Source: an uncultured Chloroflexota bacterium
Lineage (GTDB): Bacteria; Chloroflexota; Limnocylindria; Limnocylindrales; CSP1-4
Reading direction: 5' to 3'
DNA length: 7,596 nucleotides
Assembly (NCBI GenBank): GCA_903930745.1
Contig: CAIYZX010000611.1
Coordinates: 1 to 7,596, forward strand
In this document: positions 1 to 6,239 of the stretch, piece by piece
How positions within the stretch are numbered: the first letter of the stretch is position 1
Layout of the letters: each line of letters begins with the position of its first letter
Position numbers and translations under genes: made by a program
Notes under the pieces: generated by a model
Seen by the model: the letters and a program-made list of their open reading frames with translations, nothing else
Database searches by the model: none
What the model was told of the DNA's origin: nothing

Positions 1-102
1 CGACGCCAGGCTCCACGCCAGGAGCCACGCCACGAAGAGGACGCTCCAGTGGACCCCGATGGGGATCCCGTACACCTTGCCAAGTCTGATGCTGTCGTTC
101 AT
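1..102 (-). CDS. Site-2-protease-like M50 membrane metalloprotease, N-terminal fragment
   Basis: Only the first 34 codons are in the window; the gene runs off base 1. The protein begins MNDSIRLGKVYGIPIGV and continues HWSVLFVAWLLAWSLAS. The pattern of a short cytoplasmic start with GKVYGIP, then VHWS leading straight into a hydrophobic helix (about residues 17-34), is typical of M50/SpoIVFB-type site-2 proteases, intramembrane zinc proteases that cut membrane-bound substrates. The catalytic HExxH would come just downstream, so it cannot be checked here. The ATG at 102 is preceded by AAGGTGA (110-116 on the plus strand) with 7 bases of spacing. A GTG directly before it is a possible alternative start. 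The gene lies 74 bases after the zf-TFIIB gene on the same strand and may share its transcript. The family call rests on one short segment. Confidence 0.72.
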   Translation of the reverse strand, partial: MNDSIRLGKVYGIPIGVHWSVLFVAWLLAWSLAS

Positions 103-109
103 CACCAGG

Positions 110-116
110 TCACCTT
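110..116 (-). promoter_or_regulatory. Ribosome binding site of the M50 protease gene
   Basis: AAGGTGA on the minus strand lies 7 bases before the ATG at 102. It supports that ATG rather than any start further upstream. Confidence 0.6.
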
Positions 117-176
117 GCTAGCGTGGCAGCGTGCTACCACGTGAGATCAGCGGATAGGGAGAGGCCGGCAGGCCGG

Positions 177-605
177 TCAGTCGCCGAAGCCCTCGAGCAG
201 CTCGCCCAGGAGCGAGCGCTTCTTGTAGGGCTTGCCGCCGCCGTACCGGGCATCGGCATAGCGGGGATCCGGATAGCGCGCCCCCTCGTACCGGGCCCGG
301 TCATAGGGGCGCCGCCGGTCGTCATCGTCGTCGTGGTCGCCCCACTCCGGACGGAAGCTGGCGGGAGATCGGCGGCCTGCGGCAACGGACGTCCCGGGCG
401 CCCGGGTCTCGGCCGGCCCAAGCCAGGCCCCGCCTTCGGCGTCCACCAGCCGCTCCAGCTCACCGCGGTCCAGGAAGATCCCGCGGCACTCGCGGCACTG
501 GTCAACGGTGATCCCGGAGCGCTCGTACGTCGCCATCTCGCCCGCGCACTTGGGGCAGCGGAACGGGGTGTGGGCAGCGGGGGAGGAGAAGGATGCGGAG
601 GACAT
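177..605 (-). CDS. zf-TFIIB domain zinc-ribbon protein
   Basis: A 142-residue soluble protein of the zf-TFIIB family, small bacterial zinc ribbons whose molecular role is not established. It carries two knuckles, C17-P-K-C20 and C37-R-E-C40, followed by GIFLDRGELERL, the family signature that begins the helix after the ribbon. Residues about 80-125 form a charged, low-complexity linker with an aspartate run and repeated (A/P)RY units. The C-terminal end KKRSLLGELLEGFGD resembles the short hydrophobic tail common in actinobacterial members. The ATG at 605 is chosen because AAAGGAG (616-622) lies 10 bases upstream and because the added residues of a longer open frame are proline/arginine-rich readthrough of the terC tail. 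The gene starts 52 bases after the terC stop, so co-transcription with terC, and with its riboswitch, is likely. A metal-linked function is inferred from that context only. Confidence 0.88.
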   Translation of the reverse strand: MSSASFSSPAAHTPFRCPKCAGEMATYERSGITVDQCRECRGIFLDRGELERLVDAEGGAWLGPAETRAPGTSVAAGRRSPASFRPEWGDHDDDDDRRRPYDRARYEGARYPDPRYADARYGGGKPYKKRSLLGELLEGFGD

Positions 606-615
606 GTCGAACAGA

Positions 616-622
616 CTCCTTT
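616..622 (-). promoter_or_regulatory. Ribosome binding site of the zf-TFIIB gene
   Basis: AAAGGAG on the minus strand lies 10 bases before the ATG at 605. It decides the start against a longer in-frame reading that runs back into terC. Confidence 0.7.
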
Positions 623-657
623 CGATCGAAGGGGTTCGGAGGGGTGAGGCGAAGAGG

Positions 658-1650
658 TCAGGCGGAGGGTTCGGGCTCGGCCGGGGCGCCCGGGGTGGCC
701 GGGGCAGCGGCACCCGTACCCACCGAGGTGGACCGGCCGCGCGTGGCCCAGAGCGAGGCGCCGATGGCAACCGCGAGGATCGCCACGATCACGCCCAGCG
801 CCACGGGCACCGGCACCTTGACGATGTCCGCCACGAGGATCTTGAGACCCGCGAAGACCAGCAGCGCCGCCAGGCCCTGCTTCAGGTACACGAAGCGGTC
901 CACGAGACCCGCGAGGAGGAAGTACAGCGACCGGAGGCCCAGCAGGGCGAACAGGTTGGACGAGAGCACGATGAACGGGTCCGTGGTGATCGCGAAGATC
1001 GCCGGGATGGAGTCGATCGCGAACATCACGTCCGTCGTCTCCACCACCACCAGCACCGCGAGCAGCGGCGTGGCGGCGAGCTTGCCCGCGTGCCGGACCA
1101 GGAACTTCTGGCCGTGGTATTCGGGCGTCACCGGCACCAGGCGGCGGAAGACCCGCAGGATCACGTTCTTCTCGGCGTCAACGGCATGCCCGGACGAGCG
1201 CCACATCTTCACGCCCGTGACGAGCAGCAGCAGGCCGAACCCGTAGATCAGGAAGTGGAACGCCTCCAGCAGCGAGGCGCCGGCGAGGATGAACACGCCG
1301 CGGAAGACGATCGCGCCAACCACGCCCCAGAACAGGACGCGGTGCTGGTAGCGGGCGGGGACCGCGAAGTACGAGAAGAGCATCGCGAACAGGAAGACGT
1401 TGTCCATCGAGAGGGACTTCTCGATCAGGTAGCCCGCCAGGTACTCGCCGCCGGCGGCCGCGCCGCGGAGCCAGAAGACCACGGCGCCGAAGCCGAGACC
1501 CAGCGCGATCCAGACCACGGACCACGTGGCGGCCTCGCGCATCGACACCTCATGGGCGTCGCGATGGAACACGAACAGGTCAAGCGCCAGCATGCCGATG
1601 ACGAGCACGCCAAGCGAAACCCAGAGGACGAGATCGAGATCAGGGGACAA
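658..1650 (-). CDS. terC: TerC/Alx-family integral membrane metal exporter
   Basis: A 330-residue polytopic membrane protein of the TerC family. Members such as Alx are linked to manganese export and to metal loading of secreted proteins; tellurite resistance gave the family its name. The family landmarks are in order: LALDLFVFHR (21-30) and VSMREA (35-40) at the N-terminus, the acidic membrane motif EKSLSMDNVFLF (77-88), ETTDVMFAIDSIPAIFAIT (204-222), and SNLFALLGLRSLYF (231-244). About eight hydrophobic segments can be seen, followed by an Ala/Pro/Glu-rich cytoplasmic tail (about 305-330). The start is a TTG at 1650, chosen because GGAGG (1661-1665) lies 10 bases upstream and the N-terminus then aligns with the family. 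The leader contains a yybP-ykoY-type element, a well-known partner of terC/alx genes, which points to Mn2+ as substrate. zf-TFIIB follows after 52 bases. Confidence 0.95.
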   Translation of the reverse strand: MSPDLDLVLWVSLGVLVIGMLALDLFVFHRDAHEVSMREAATWSVVWIALGLGFGAVVFWLRGAAAGGEYLAGYLIEKSLSMDNVFLFAMLFSYFAVPARYQHRVLFWGVVGAIVFRGVFILAGASLLEAFHFLIYGFGLLLLVTGVKMWRSSGHAVDAEKNVILRVFRRLVPVTPEYHGQKFLVRHAGKLAATPLLAVLVVVETTDVMFAIDSIPAIFAITTDPFIVLSSNLFALLGLRSLYFLLAGLVDRFVYLKQGLAALLVFAGLKILVADIVKVPVPVALGVIVAILAVAIGASLWATRGRSTSVGTGAAAPATPGAPAEPEPSA

Positions 1651-1660
1651 GGGGCGCGGA

Positions 1661-1690
1661 CCTCCAAGGCTGCAGAAGACAGCCCGTTGG
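1661..1690 (-). promoter_or_regulatory. Putative expression platform: hairpin that masks the terC ribosome binding site
   Basis: On the minus strand, CCAA (1690-1687) and GGCTG (1684-1680) can pair with CAGCC (1672-1668) and TTGG (1667-1664) around a TCTTCTG loop. The hairpin buries the first two bases of the GGAGG ribosome binding site (1665-1661). Its 5' arm overlaps the 3' closing strand of the riboswitch aptamer (CC at 1690-1689 and CGG at 1686-1684), so the two folds compete. An additional 6-bp alternative, GAAGAC (1695-1690) with GTCTTC (1680-1675), would also break the aptamer. The inferred logic is that Mn2+ binding holds the aptamer together and exposes the ribosome binding site. The pairing is read by eye; no folding energy was computed. 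Confidence 0.5.
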
Positions 1691-1810
1691 TCTTCCCCAG
1701 CCGCCCCGCGGAGCCTGTCAGGCCCGGTTGGTGCGGCCGGCGGCGGCGGATCGCGCGACTCGCGGATCGTGATGACGCCGACGCCCTGGTGGGGGTACTC
1801 CCCTTCGGAT
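1682..1810 (-). ncRNA. yybP-ykoY manganese riboswitch aptamer in the terC leader
   Basis: The leader starts with CCGAAGGGGAGTACCCC (1808-1792). This contains the GGGGAGTA element that opens this riboswitch class. Near the 3' end it has CCTGACAGGCTC (1722-1711) and then GGGGAAGACC (1698-1689), equivalent to the second conserved loop (a variant of the RAGACC pattern). Closing pairs CCG (1808-1806) with CGG (1686-1684) and GG (1803-1802) with CC (1690-1689) bring the two loops together, as in the known fold where they form the Mn2+ site. It sits directly before a TerC-family gene, a classic target of this class. The intervening 1790-1725 stretch is GC-rich and its helices were not resolved by eye. 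Confidence 0.8.
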
Positions 1811-1816
1811 GTCGAA

Positions 1817-1846
1817 ATCCTACCGACTTGGTCGGATATGCGTCAA
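1817..1846 (-). promoter_or_regulatory. sigma70-type promoter of terC
   Basis: A TTGACG -35 box (1846-1841) and a TAGGAT -10 box (1822-1817) are separated by 18 bases on the minus strand. Transcription would start around 1812-1809, right at the first base pairs of the riboswitch. The spacer contains the inverted repeat CCGAC-CAA-GTCGG (1835-1823), which could be a protein-binding site. Confidence 0.7.
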
Positions 1847-1903
1847 CAGGGGGAAATCACCCCACCCACCGCCCGGCGGCAGCCGGCGCAGCGGACAGGG
1901 CGT

Positions 1904-2953
1904 CTAGCGGCGGTCCACCGGCACCAGCCCGGCCACGCGCGCGGCGAGCCCCCGGTGCCCGGCGTCCCGCAACACCGCCACCGCGCACACCAGGCCGTAC
2001 GCCAGCCCGGCCAGGCCCCACGGCATCGGCAGCGCCGAGAGCACGAGATACCCGCCGATCCCGAAGCCGAACCGCACCAGCAGCGCGCCCAGGGACGGCT
2101 TCGAGCCCGGCGCCGAGGCAGGCTCGCTCGCCAGGAGCACCGCGTGCTCGCCGATCGTTGCGCTTGTCCGCAACAACACCGCCAGGTGGACCAGCAGTGC
2201 CACCGCCGTGCCCACGCCCAGGTTCGCCACGTCATCCACCGTGCCCAGCGGCATGCCCAGCACGTCCACCAACAGCATCGTGGCCATCGCGGGCGACACG
2301 AACGCCAGGAGCTCCGCCACCAGCCAGTCCGCGCCCATCCCCGTGAGCCGCCGGCCGGCGGTCAGGTGCGCCAGGGCCGTGGGACGCGTGTCGATCGCCC
2401 GCCCGCGCGTCAGCGCCCAGACGGACGTCCAGCCCAGCACCGAGCCCAGCGTGTTCGTCATCAGGTCGTCCACGTCGAAGACGCGATACGAGCACGCGTA
2501 CAGCCCCCAGGTCCCCGTGAGCTGCGTGGTCTCCACGAAGAGCGACATCCCGAAGCCGCCGAGGAGCGCCCAGCGCAGCCGAAGGCCGAAGATGCCGCGC
2601 AGCAGCACCCCGAACGGAGCGAACAGCAGGATGTTGAGCAGCGTGTGGTGGACTTCGAGGTTCGCGAGGATCGGCGTCCCGGCGGCGTGGCGGCGGAGGA
2701 TCTCCGAGACGAACTCGAAGGGGACCAGCTGCGCCGACGTGCAGCGGATGGCGTCCGGCGCGGGGAGCGGCAGCAGCACGTACGCCCACAGGCCCAGCAC
2801 CCAGAGCAGCGAGGCGGCCCAGCCCGCGGTCCGCAGCGGCGTCATCGCCCCGTTGCGCCGGTAGCTGGCGGCCACCAGGGGCACGAACAGGAGGACCGCC
2901 AGCACGGCCCCCACGATGAGGGCGAGGATGGCGGGGGCGAGGCGGGCGCTCAC
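1904..2953 (-). CDS. VanZ-family membrane protein with RDD-like C-terminal half
   Basis: A 349-residue membrane protein. Residues about 45-180 are a VanZ domain: WVLGLWAYVLLPLP (51-64), NILLFAPFG (107-115), ETTQL (141-145) and the signature FDVDDLMTNTLGSVLG (159-174). VanZ proteins are multi-pass and some lower teicoplanin susceptibility, but most are uncharacterised, so resistance cannot be claimed. Residues about 204-345 contain four more hydrophobic stretches in an RDD-like layout (GADWLVAELLAF at the start, IGEHAVLL at 267-274); this VanZ plus RDD arrangement is familiar from actinobacteria. The start is a GTG at 2953 with AGGAG (2964-2968) 10 bases upstream; the ATG at codon 37 would remove the first membrane helix. 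The gene is divergent from tRNA-Pro. It is separated from terC by 253 bases that carry terC's own promoter, so it is probably a separate unit. Confidence 0.88.
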   Translation of the reverse strand: MSARLAPAILALIVGAVLAVLLFVPLVAASYRRNGAMTPLRTAGWAASLLWVLGLWAYVLLPLPAPDAIRCTSAQLVPFEFVSEILRRHAAGTPILANLEVHHTLLNILLFAPFGVLLRGIFGLRLRWALLGGFGMSLFVETTQLTGTWGLYACSYRVFDVDDLMTNTLGSVLGWTSVWALTRGRAIDTRPTALAHLTAGRRLTGMGADWLVAELLAFVSPAMATMLLVDVLGMPLGTVDDVANLGVGTAVALLVHLAVLLRTSATIGEHAVLLASEPASAPGSKPSLGALLVRFGFGIGGYLVLSALPMPWGLAGLAYGLVCAVAVLRDAGHRGLAARVAGLVPVDRR

Positions 2954-2963
2954 GTGACGGGGG

Positions 2964-2968
2964 CTCCT
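2964..2968 (-). promoter_or_regulatory. Ribosome binding site of the VanZ gene
   Basis: AGGAG on the minus strand with 10-base spacing decides for the GTG start at 2953. Confidence 0.6.
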
Positions 2969-3022
2969 GGGGCGGCGGGGGCTGGGGCGGCGGGTTGCGG
3001 CCCGTTGCGGCGAGCCGCGCGC

Positions 3023-3028
3023 ATCCTA
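3023..3028 (-). promoter_or_regulatory. Possible -10 box of the VanZ gene
   Basis: TAGGAT on the minus strand is identical to the terC -10 box and lies about 70 bases before the GTG start. No convincing -35 box is present at the right spacing, so this is tentative. Confidence 0.3.
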
Positions 3029-3045
3029 CGGCCTCCGGGCCATCA

Positions 3046-3075
3046 TTCGATCCGCGGGCGCGTATGGGGTACAAT
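3046..3075 (+). promoter_or_regulatory. Promoter of tRNA-Pro
   Basis: A good -10 box, TACAAT (3070-3075), lies 30 bases before the mature tRNA 5' end. The -35 region (about TTCGAT, 3046-3051, 18-base spacer) is weak. The position suits a tRNA gene with a short 5' leader. Confidence 0.5.
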
Positions 3076-3104
3076 CCCGCAGCCCTTCAACGGGCACCCT
3101 CGGT

Positions 3105-3198
<94 letters not shown>

Positions 3199-3205
<7 letters not shown>

Positions 3206-3621
3206 CTCCGCTCACAACCTCGAAGTACGCCAACAACGAGGATCTGATCCAATCCGTCGCCAACCGAGCAGATGCTCGCTTCACGGGAAGCGGGTCTGCC
3301 GTGGGGAGTCAGAAGCACGCCTACGCGGATCACCTCCTGGACAGGTATCAGAAGATCTACGGCAGCCGAGGGCTACTCACGGAGTCGAGCTGGGAACTTC
3401 AACATGGAGTCCCCAAAAGGGTCCCCTACGGTACGAAGGGTTCCACCCGGGTCGATGTACTGGACACGGCGACTCGCCGCGCCTATGACTACAAGTTCGG
3501 TGGCGCGAGGATGTCCAGTTCGCAACGCAAGAAGATCGTCACAACGACCCCGGCGACCAGGGTCTTCACGGTGCGCCCGACATCCGCGGCCCGCCGGCCA
3601 GGCATTCGGGAGGTGTTCTGA
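3199..3621 (+). pseudogene. Headless polymorphic-toxin C-terminal domain (PD-(D/E)xK nuclease-like)
   Basis: The reading frame is open from just after a TGA at 3196-3198, itself inside the tRNA scar, and gives 140 codons. It reads TSKYANNEDLIQSVANRAD, then KHAYADHLLDRYQ, LLTESSWE, VPYGTKGSTRVDVLD, YDYKFGGARMSSSQ. This layout resembles toxin tips of Rhs/secreted polymorphic proteins of the restriction-endonuclease-like fold: an early E in LLTESS, the D of RVDVLD, then DYK about ten residues later as a D...DxK metal site, then a basic SQRKKI helix. Such tips normally sit at the end of proteins of a thousand or more residues with export and repeat regions; none of that is present. The first possible start is a GTG at 3301 (106 residues) with no good ribosome binding site, and it would drop the first part of the domain. 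It is read as an orphan tip, with a putative immunity gene 26 bases downstream. Confidence 0.7.
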
Positions 3622-3632
3622 TCCGCGAGTTC

Positions 3633-3639
3633 AAGGGGG
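3633..3639 (+). promoter_or_regulatory. Ribosome binding site of the putative immunity gene
   Basis: AAGGGGG lies 8 bases before the ATG at 3648 and supports that start. An in-frame CTG at 3618, overlapping the toxin stop and just behind GGGAGG (3608-3613), is a less usual alternative that would couple the two genes. Confidence 0.5.
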
Positions 3640-3647
3640 ATGAGAAG

Positions 3648-4304
3648 ATGCGCATCGCAGCTGACTGGGCTGCGGCATTTCCGTCGCTCGGGGTCGGCCC
3701 GGCGGCGGCCGGCAGCCCGATGCTCCTGCGTCGTGCGGGTCCCGTCCTCGTCGGCATTTGCCTCGAGCGAAGATCGGACCCCAGGAGCTACCGCCCGACG
3801 GCGTTCGTCCACTTCCTGGGGACAGCGCAGCGGTCCATCGGGCTCACAGGCGCCACTGTGCCGCAGCAGCCGAACGGCGCCGAGATGACCGTGCGGGTCG
3901 GCCTGCACGAACGCGAGTTCGGTGACGCGGTGGCCCGCCTCCGTGCGGCGTTCCCGCTCAGTCTTGACGGAGACCTGACGGTCACGGCGGTCGTGCAGGC
4001 TTGCCTGGCCCTGGCACAGCGTGAAGCGATGCTCTGGGAGCCTCGGATGGCCATCGGCCTCCTGGAGCTCGTCGTGTTGGTTCCGGCAATGGTCGGGAAC
4101 GGTGACCTCGCACAGGTCGGCCTCGTGGAGGCGAACCGCGCGATCCGAGCGTGGGGCCCTGACGCCACCGCCGACCTTGGGCCCGCCATGCGGGAGCTGG
4201 AGGCCCGCGCCAGGGACCCTGAGGCGCTTCGTCAGGTCGTCGAGGCCGAGGTGCGGCGGCATCGGCTCTCGAAGGTACCCACAGCAGACCTGCAGACCGG
4301 CTGA
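3648..4304 (+). CDS. Putative immunity protein paired with the upstream toxin tip
   Basis: A 218-residue soluble protein with no signal peptide or membrane segment. I recognise no named domain. The N-terminal half is mixed, with short hydrophobic strands (RRAGPVLVGICLERRSDP, then FVHFLGT). The C-terminal half (about 95-200) is predicted helical and rich in Ala/Leu/Glu, including LLELVVLVPAMVGNG. The immunity role is inferred from position: it begins 26 bases after the toxin tip on the same strand, where cognate immunity genes lie in polymorphic toxin loci. The in-frame codons before the ATG (IREFKGDEK) are also plausible protein, so the true start may be upstream. The partner toxin is headless, so the gene may survive as protection against the intact toxin of related strains. 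Confidence 0.6.
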   Translation: MRIAADWAAAFPSLGVGPAAAGSPMLLRRAGPVLVGICLERRSDPRSYRPTAFVHFLGTAQRSIGLTGATVPQQPNGAEMTVRVGLHEREFGDAVARLRAAFPLSLDGDLTVTAVVQACLALAQREAMLWEPRMAIGLLELVVLVPAMVGNGDLAQVGLVEANRAIRAWGPDATADLGPAMRELEARARDPEALRQVVEAEVRRHRLSKVPTADLQTG

Positions 4305-4384
4305 CCGACCAGGTGGGTCCTGCTCCTTCCATGCGGGCGAGGGGGTGACAGTGCACCCAGCGGCGTTACTTCTCGTTCGTGATC

Positions 4385-4391
4385 AGAGAGG
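4385..4391 (+). promoter_or_regulatory. Ribosome binding site of the deaminase-domain gene
   Basis: AGAGAGG with 5-base spacing to the GTG at 4397 favours that start over the GTG at 4379, which has no upstream purine-rich site. Confidence 0.5.
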
Positions 4392-4396
4392 TGGGC

Positions 4397-5311
4397 GTGA
4401 CGCTGTCTGACAAGGACCGGGTCATCGCCGAGATCGCGGACGACAGCGGTGAGCTGCCGTTCGGCGTGCGTTGGGGCATTCAGCGTGCCACCGCCGCTCA
4501 CCTCTGGCCGCGCCTGGAGCTGGCATCCGCTCGACGCGTGGCACACCTCGCCCCGCTCCGGCACTTGGTCGATCTGGTTCTGGCAACCGCCGAGCAACGC
4601 CTCGACGACGACTCGCTCCACGGTGTTGTGGACCTGCACTCCGTTCGCCTCTACGACGAGGCTGTGGCCGCGCTTGCCACCGAGGCCGGGAGCGACCGCA
4701 GGCCGTACTACGCAGCGTTCGCTGTCGTCACGGCGGCACAGGCGGCCAACCGCGACCCGCTCCTCGCGCTGGGCGTGCCCGAGGGCCTGGCCGATCCGGA
4801 CAGCTGGAGCGCCGCATACCACGCTTGCCTGGCGTGGAGTGGCTCAGCACCGTGGGAGCGTGTGGAGGCAAGCGTCGGACCGCGCCGAGCATGGTGGACC
4901 TGGTGGGCGGAGACCGCCGCGCGTGGGGGCGGTCTACCCGACACCGAACCGCTCAGCAAGCCGGAACCGATTGTCGAGGCGATCTCATCCGCAGCTTCGA
5001 CGACCCAGGTGCCGCCCGAGCAGGTGCTCGAGAGGGCGATGGAGATCGGCTTCACGTTCCCGAGCGGCGGAGCCTACGACGTTGGGCAGCCAGGGCGTCT
5101 GTTCGCCAGCCACAGCGAGTGCCAGCTTGCCTGCCTCAAGCCGGGCGAGTCGTTCGCCGTCTCTCGTCCCCCCTGCCCATCGTGCCGAGCGTTCCTTCAG
5201 GCCCTGGCTGACGCTCTCGGCGCGTCATTCGACGTCCGCGATCCCTCCGGTCGGACGTCCTTCCGTCCGCGGGGAGGGCCGCGCGGCATCCTGGGCCGCT
5301 TCCGTCTGTAG
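4397..5311 (+). CDS. Helical-domain protein with C-terminal cytidine-deaminase-like domain
   Basis: A 304-residue soluble protein in two parts. Residues about 1-185 are Ala/Leu/Arg-rich and predicted helical, with conserved-looking LPFGVRWGIQRATAAHLWPRL segments and a tryptophan cluster AWWTWWAE; they resemble helical immunity proteins of toxin loci, but I cannot name a family. Residues about 205-290 look like a deaminase fold: H239-S-E241 (zinc ligand and proton-shuttling glutamate) in SHSECQLACL, then P-P-C260-P-S-C263-RAFLQALA (two zinc cysteines), then a final strand region FDVRDPSGRTSF, as in polymorphic-toxin nucleic-acid deaminases. The zinc residues are all present, so the domain could be active. 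Start choice: GTG 4397 with AGAGAGG 5 bases upstream. It follows the immunity gene by 92 bases on the same strand. Whether it is a toxin, or an immunity-deaminase fusion, cannot be settled from sequence. Confidence 0.6.
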   Translation: MTLSDKDRVIAEIADDSGELPFGVRWGIQRATAAHLWPRLELASARRVAHLAPLRHLVDLVLATAEQRLDDDSLHGVVDLHSVRLYDEAVAALATEAGSDRRPYYAAFAVVTAAQAANRDPLLALGVPEGLADPDSWSAAYHACLAWSGSAPWERVEASVGPRRAWWTWWAETAARGGGLPDTEPLSKPEPIVEAISSAASTTQVPPEQVLERAMEIGFTFPSGGAYDVGQPGRLFASHSECQLACLKPGESFAVSRPPCPSCRAFLQALADALGASFDVRDPSGRTSFRPRGGPRGILGRFRL

Positions 5312-5327
5312 GTTGACAGGCCATCGT

Positions 5328-5347
5328 CGAGCGACTCCGGTCGCTCG
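5328..5347. terminator. Hairpin between convergent genes, possible bidirectional terminator
   Basis: A perfect 8-bp stem, CGAGCGAC (5328-5335) with GTCGCTCG (5340-5347), closes a TCCG loop. It lies between the stop of the deaminase gene (5311) and the stop of the convergent gene (5380). There is no T tract on either side, so termination is inferred from position and stem strength. Confidence 0.45.
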
Positions 5348-5379
5348 GGGCCTCGGACGAGCGTTCGGCGGAGGCGGTG

Positions 5380-6219
5380 TCAGCCCTCCTCGGAGAGCTC
5401 GATGCCGGGGAGTGACAACGGCAGGCCTCCGCCGACGGCGAGGGCGGCACGGACGAGCGTGAGCGCTCCCGCGCGGTCGACCTCGACGAGGTAGTGGCGG
5501 CTGCGGCAGTGCACCACCAGTCGGCGCCCACCGGCGGGCGCCGAGTGCACCTCGATCGTCGCCCAGTCCTCGATCGTCGTCGCCCCACCGTCGACGCCGG
5601 CGTCGGGACGGTCGGCGAGCGCGAGCAGGGCGGCCAGGCGTCGAGCATTCTCCTGGCGCAGCCGCTCCAGCCGGCGCGGCTTCCCCTTCACGATCAGCGT
5701 GGCGAGATGCGTCTCGGGGTCGATCTCGAGCGACGCGGGCGTCGGCGGCCCGTCGTACTCCAGGAAGGGCGGGAGGTAGGTGGTGCGCACGTCCGGCCCG
5801 TGCGAATCGATGCGGACCGTGTGCACGGCGGCGTCGGCCCGCAAGAGCCAGACCGGGCCGTCCGTGCGGCCCACGGCGGTCACCTCGAAGGCTCGGGTGG
5901 CATCGGGTCCCGCTTCGACCCGGTACCAGGCGGTCGCGGCGCCATGGGGATGGGCCTCGGCCGCGTCACCGATGATCGAGAGTGCGACCGCGACCTCGTC
6001 GCTGATCCCGACGGCCCACGTCACGCCACCCCTGCCGAGGAGCACGACCGGGGCGAGACCTACGTCCATGAGGCCGGGAAACCGTGGCGGCTTGCGCTCA
6101 CGCGTGTCGTCCCTCCGCGGCGCGCCCATCACCCACACGCAGGGCTCGCCGACCGGGTCGATCACCTGGGAGCTCGGGATGACGGGGCCCTCGGTGAGCC
6201 GGTTGATCAGCAGTTCCAT
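5380..6219 (-). CDS. Unrecognised protein of 279 residues
   Basis: I do not recognise this protein. It starts MELLINRLTEGPVIPSS, has no signal peptide or membrane helix, and appears to alternate strands and turns up to about residue 165 (for example VCVWVMGAPRR-type and APVVLLGRGGVTWAVG segments). A basic helix follows (KGKPRRLERLRQENARRLAALLAL, about 177-200), and the C-terminal region is strand-rich (RRLVVHCRSRHYLVEVD). Codon use is GC-rich like its neighbours, and its third-position bias argues for real coding. It is convergent with the deaminase gene. The ATG at 6219 has only a GGAG two bases upstream, which is too close for efficient initiation. A strong GGGAGGAG is instead placed before a ten-codon ORF (6239 to 6207) whose stop overlaps this start. 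The in-frame extension to 6405 reads back into non-coding-looking sequence. Confidence 0.55.
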   Translation of the reverse strand: MELLINRLTEGPVIPSSQVIDPVGEPCVWVMGAPRRDDTRERKPPRFPGLMDVGLAPVVLLGRGGVTWAVGISDEVAVALSIIGDAAEAHPHGAATAWYRVEAGPDATRAFEVTAVGRTDGPVWLLRADAAVHTVRIDSHGPDVRTTYLPPFLEYDGPPTPASLEIDPETHLATLIVKGKPRRLERLRQENARRLAALLALADRPDAGVDGGATTIEDWATIEVHSAPAGGRRLVVHCRSRHYLVEVDRAGALTLVRAALAVGGGLPLSLPGIELSEEG

Positions 6220-6239
6220 GGCTCCGGCCTGACGATCAT
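6207..6239 (-). CDS. Short upstream ORF overlapping the start of the 279-residue gene
   Basis: ATG at 6239 reads MIVRPEPWNC and stops at TGA 6209-6207, ten bases inside the following gene (start 6219). It has the best ribosome binding site in the region, GGGAGGAG (6249-6256), at 9-base spacing. Such an arrangement can deliver ribosomes to the main start by termination-reinitiation. Its existence as a translated peptide is inferred. Confidence 0.35.
   Translation of the reverse strand: MIVRPEPWNC

Noticed and set aside
122..141. Hairpin CGTGGCAGC/GCTACCACG between the zf-TFIIB gene and the M50 gene as a terminator
   Set aside because: A stem is possible, but it has no T tract, a very small loop and a G-T pair. 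It may equally be a leader structure of the M50 gene, so no terminator is called.
1872..1887. CCGGC/GCCGG stem after the VanZ stop as a terminator
   Set aside because: Only five pairs and no T tract; such stems are frequent by chance at this GC content.
3618..3648. CTG start at 3618 for the immunity gene, overlapping the toxin stop
   Set aside because: CTG starts are rare and ATG 3648 has a good AAGGGGG site. It is kept only as an alternative because the upstream in-frame codons look like protein.
3489..4262. Minus-strand open frame of 257 codons opposite the toxin and immunity genes
   Set aside because: Its composition is Arg/Pro/Gly-rich and without motifs. The plus strand has ribosome binding sites and recognisable toxin-like sequence.
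4449..5462. Overlapping plus-strand frame of 337 codons across the deaminase gene
   Set aside because: It is Arg/Ser-rich shadow sequence in another frame. The frame with HxE...PCxxC has the better composition and start.
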